Shown here: piece by piece, positions 5,828 to 7,360 of the stretch
Position numbering within the stretch: the stretch's first letter is position 1
Layout of the letters: the number at the start of each line of letters is the position of its first letter
Assembly: GCA_016195145.1 (NCBI GenBank)
Contig: JACQAF010000107.1
Span: 1 to 7,360 of the forward strand
Direction of reading: 5' to 3'
Length of the DNA stretch: 7,360 nt
Origin: Rhodospirillales bacterium
Lineage (GTDB): Bacteria; Pseudomonadota; Alphaproteobacteria; CACIAM-22H2
Notes under the pieces: model-generated
Seen by the model: only the letters and a program-made list of their open reading frames with translations
The model's database searches: none
Told to the model about the DNA's origin: nothing
Program-made: the position numbers and the translations under genes

Positions 5828-6541
5828 TCAGGTATCGGGCGTATCGGCCCAGCCTTCGCCGGTGCCGCGATTGAGCACCGTGTCGCTGTCGACAACCTCG
5901 CCCGCGCCGATATCGGACAAGGTGCGCAGGGTGCGGTAATACGGCGCGAAGTCGGGGCGCGTCGCCGCGAAGAGCTGATCGAAATTATCGATGGCGAAAT
6001 AGGTCTTCTGGAAGGTGTCGATGCGGTATTTGGTGCGCATGATGCGCATGAGATCGAAGCCGACCAGGGCATCGAGGCCGAGGGCCTTGAGCCCGCCTGC
6101 GCCATAGGCCTGCATGTAATCGCCGAATATCGGATTCATCAGCAGCGGCACATGGCCGTAAATATCGTGGAAGACATCCGGCTCCTGCAGATAGTCCATC
6201 TGCGCGGGCTTGCGGATCCACCAGGTGACCGGAAAGCGCCGCGCCGCAAGATGGCCGAAAAACACGTCGTCGGGCACCAATCCCGGCACGGCGACGATTC
6301 GCCAGCCGGTCGCTTTTTCCAGCACGTCGCTCAGCCGGTCGAAATGCGGGATGCCGTCGGCGGCGACGCCGAGCCCGTCGAGCCCGGCGATGAATTCGCC
6401 GCAGGCGCGGCCGGGCAGGAGTTTCGCTTGCCGCTCGAACAGCGTGCGCCAGGTCTGATGGTCGCTCGCGGTGTAACGGTCCCACGGCTGGTCGACCGTA
6501 TAATCCGGGCGAAGATTCTCGGCAGTTGCGGCCGGTTTCAT
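5828..6541 (-). CDS. phhA: Phenylalanine 4-monooxygenase with internal in-frame deletion, probably inactive
   Basis: Intact relatives hydroxylate phenylalanine to tyrosine using tetrahydrobiopterin, O2 and a mononuclear iron held by His, His and Glu. Family motifs here are QPWDRYTASDHQTW at about 18-31, RQAKLLPGRAC at about 37-47, GWRIVAVPGLVPDDVFFGHLA at about 79-99 (pterin region), RRFPVTWWIRKPAQMDYLQE at 101-120 and PDVFHDIYGHVPLL at 121-134 with ligands His125 and His130. The sequence then goes from GGLKALGLDAL (149-159) straight to VGFDLMRIMRTKYRIDTFQK (160-179). Relatives have about 47 more residues at this join, including the conserved YWYTVEFGL helix with the Glu ligand and the AGILSS loop. 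The length is 237 residues; the Chromobacterium violaceum enzyme, as I recall it, has 297 and aligns without other internal gaps. The frame is open throughout. The ATG at 6541-6539 has AAGGA upstream with about 11 bases between. No phhB-like dehydratase is nearby. Confidence 0.9.
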   Translation of the reverse strand: MKPAATAENLRPDYTVDQPWDRYTASDHQTWRTLFERQAKLLPGRACGEFIAGLDGLGVAADGIPHFDRLSDVLEKATGWRIVAVPGLVPDDVFFGHLAARRFPVTWWIRKPAQMDYLQEPDVFHDIYGHVPLLMNPIFGDYMQAYGAGGLKALGLDALVGFDLMRIMRTKYRIDTFQKTYFAIDNFDQLFAATRPDFAPYYRTLRTLSDIGAGEVVDSDTVLNRGTGEGWADTPDT

Positions 6542-6570
6542 GGGAAGACTGTCCTTATTATGAATCGGCG

Positions 6571-6590
6571 CCTTAGACCTAGGTTTAGGG
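6571..6590. promoter_or_regulatory. Imperfect 20-bp palindrome upstream of phhA
   Basis: CCTTAGACCTAGGTTTAGGG is symmetric at eight of ten half-site positions around a perfect ACCTAGGT core. It lies 30 to 49 bases before the phhA start codon, where a repressor or activator could act on its promoter. The binding protein is unknown. A GAATC (GANTC methylation motif in many alphaproteobacteria) lies just beside it at 6562-6566. Confidence 0.4.
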
Positions 6591-6686
6591 TGTTACGGGC
6601 GCGCGGAAAATTCGCACGGCCGGCATCCGGCCATAAGCCGCATTGGCGCCGTTCACCGAGGTATCGTGCAGCAACGACAATCTTAG

Positions 6687-6706
6687 GTTAACATGAATAT
6701 GTAAAC
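6687..6706. promoter_or_regulatory. Inverted repeat in the phhA/nfeD divergent intergenic region
   Basis: GTTAACAT (6687-6694) and ATGTAAAC (6699-6706) are inverted repeats with one mismatch and a four-base spacer, in an A/T-rich patch. The site is about 70 bases upstream of the nfeD start and 145 upstream of phhA, so it could serve either gene. The rest of the 235-bp intergenic region holds a short GGCCGG-CAT-CCGGCC hairpin (6618-6632) and a possible plus-strand promoter, TTCACC with GACAAT 18 bases later, but no gene. Confidence 0.35.
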
Positions 6707-6776
6707 GATGCGGTAACGCACGCAGTAGTGGCGTCAACGCTCACGCCTTCCCGGAACCGCCGGCGAAAGGGAAGCG

Positions 6777-7360
6777 ATGATTATTAACCGCCTCGCATGC
6801 GCCGACGCAGGACCGCAGCGCCGGGCCCGGCTGGCGGTCGGCCTTGCCGCCGGGGGCGCATTACTGGCGGGCGTTTGGATGGGGCCGGCCTTTGCCGCGC
6901 CGGCATCGCCACCCGCCGCGCCGCAACCGATATTCGAGATCGAGGTCAAGGGCGTCATCGGCGTTGCCTCGGCGGGGTATATCGCGCGCGGGCTCGAACG
7001 GGCGCGCGACGAAAACGCCGCCCTGGTGGTGCTGAAGCTCGACACGCCGGGTGGGCTCGTCACCTCGACGCGCGAGATCGTTCAGGCAATCCTGCAATCG
7101 CCGGTGCCGGTCGCGGTCTATGTCGCGCCGATCGGCGCGCGCGCGGCGAGCGCCGGCACCTATATCGCCTATGCCGCTCATATCGCGGCGATGGCGCCGG
7201 GCACGCATCTGGGAGCCGCGACGCCGGTGGCGATCGGCGGGCCGCCGGGGCTGCCGGGCGGCGGCGAACCGGGCAAGGACCGGCGCGACGAAAAAGGCCG
7301 CGACGAGAAAGGCGGCGGCGAGACGGAGCCGGTGGGCGCCATGGAGCGCAAGATCATCAA
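6777..7360 (+). CDS. nfeD: NfeD-family membrane serine protease, ClpP class (partial, 3' end outside window)
   Basis: I translated 194 residues from the ATG at 6777-6779, open to the window edge. An N-terminal signal or anchor is present: a basic start (PQRRARLA), a hydrophobic run at about 19-40 and AFA-AP as a possible cleavage site. The ClpP-like protease domain follows: PIFEIEVKGVIG at about 51-62, LVVLKLDTPGGLVTSTREI at about 83-101, and GARAASAGTYIAYAAHIAAM at about 120-139 holding the probable nucleophile Ser125. APGTHLGAATPV at about 140-151 is typical. The general-base lysine of the Ser-Lys dyad is probably Lys192 in MERKII at the very edge. Between them is a charged, Gly-rich insertion (about 160-187) with DEKG twice. 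The Shine-Dalgarno sequence is AAAGGGAA. The membrane helices and C-terminal OB-fold expected of long NfeD proteins are off the edge. Family members act in membrane protein quality control, often beside a stomatin-like partner gene. Confidence 0.92.
   Translation, partial: MIINRLACADAGPQRRARLAVGLAAGGALLAGVWMGPAFAAPASPPAAPQPIFEIEVKGVIGVASAGYIARGLERARDENAALVVLKLDTPGGLVTSTREIVQAILQSPVPVAVYVAPIGARAASAGTYIAYAAHIAAMAPGTHLGAATPVAIGGPPGLPGGGEPGKDRRDEKGRDEKGGGETEPVGAMERKII

Noticed and set aside
6687..6706. A TyrR/PhhR box for phhA
   Set aside because: The half-sites are in the opposite order to the TGTAAA-N6-TTTACA pattern, and the site lies nearer to nfeD.

Overview
The window is a GC-rich stretch from a Gram-negative bacterium. 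The best guess is an alphaproteobacterium, possibly of the Sphingomonadales or Rhodospirillales type. This rests on strong G/C preference at third codon positions, dense head-to-tail genes with long antisense open frames, and the gene families present; no marker gene confirms it. There are no RNA genes, CRISPR arrays, insertion sequences or other mobile elements.

Layout: seven of the eight genes lie on the minus strand, so the region is best read from right to left. At the right edge a partial gene on the plus strand (6777 to window end) encodes a secreted or membrane NfeD/ClpP-class serine protease. Divergent from it, across a 235-bp intergenic region with two imperfect palindromes, is a phenylalanine 4-monooxygenase gene, phhA (6541-5828). 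Next come a glutathione S-transferase (GST) gene (5692-5018) and a TetR-family repressor gene (4914-4264). After a 167-bp regulatory gap comes a peptide-type ABC importer operon: a periplasmic binding protein (4096-2507), a first permease (2503-1433), a second permease (1436-522) and the first ATPase (525 to beyond base 1). The two permease/ATPase junctions are ATGA overlaps, the usual sign of translational coupling. The binding-protein stop is one codon from the GTG start of the first permease, in the same frame.

How the parts work together: the importer would capture a peptide or related compound in the periplasm and pump it inward with ATP. The last part of the first ATPase and any second ATPase lie beyond the left edge. 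The GST and TetR genes look like a small detoxification/stress unit: a perfect 14-bp palindrome next to a consensus -10 box in the GST promoter is the obvious operator for the neighbouring repressor. Whether the same repressor also controls the importer is unknown; that palindrome is not repeated upstream of the binding-protein gene.

The most notable observation is in phhA. It matches bacterial phenylalanine hydroxylases closely from end to end but lacks, in frame, about 47 residues of the catalytic core. These include the segment carrying the glutamate that should be the third iron ligand. Either the enzyme is inactive by a recent clean deletion, or it is an assembly error, or the protein has a non-catalytic role. 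The second notable element is a perfect 15-bp stem-loop right after the binding-protein stop codon, a plausible device for making more binding protein than permease from one transcript.
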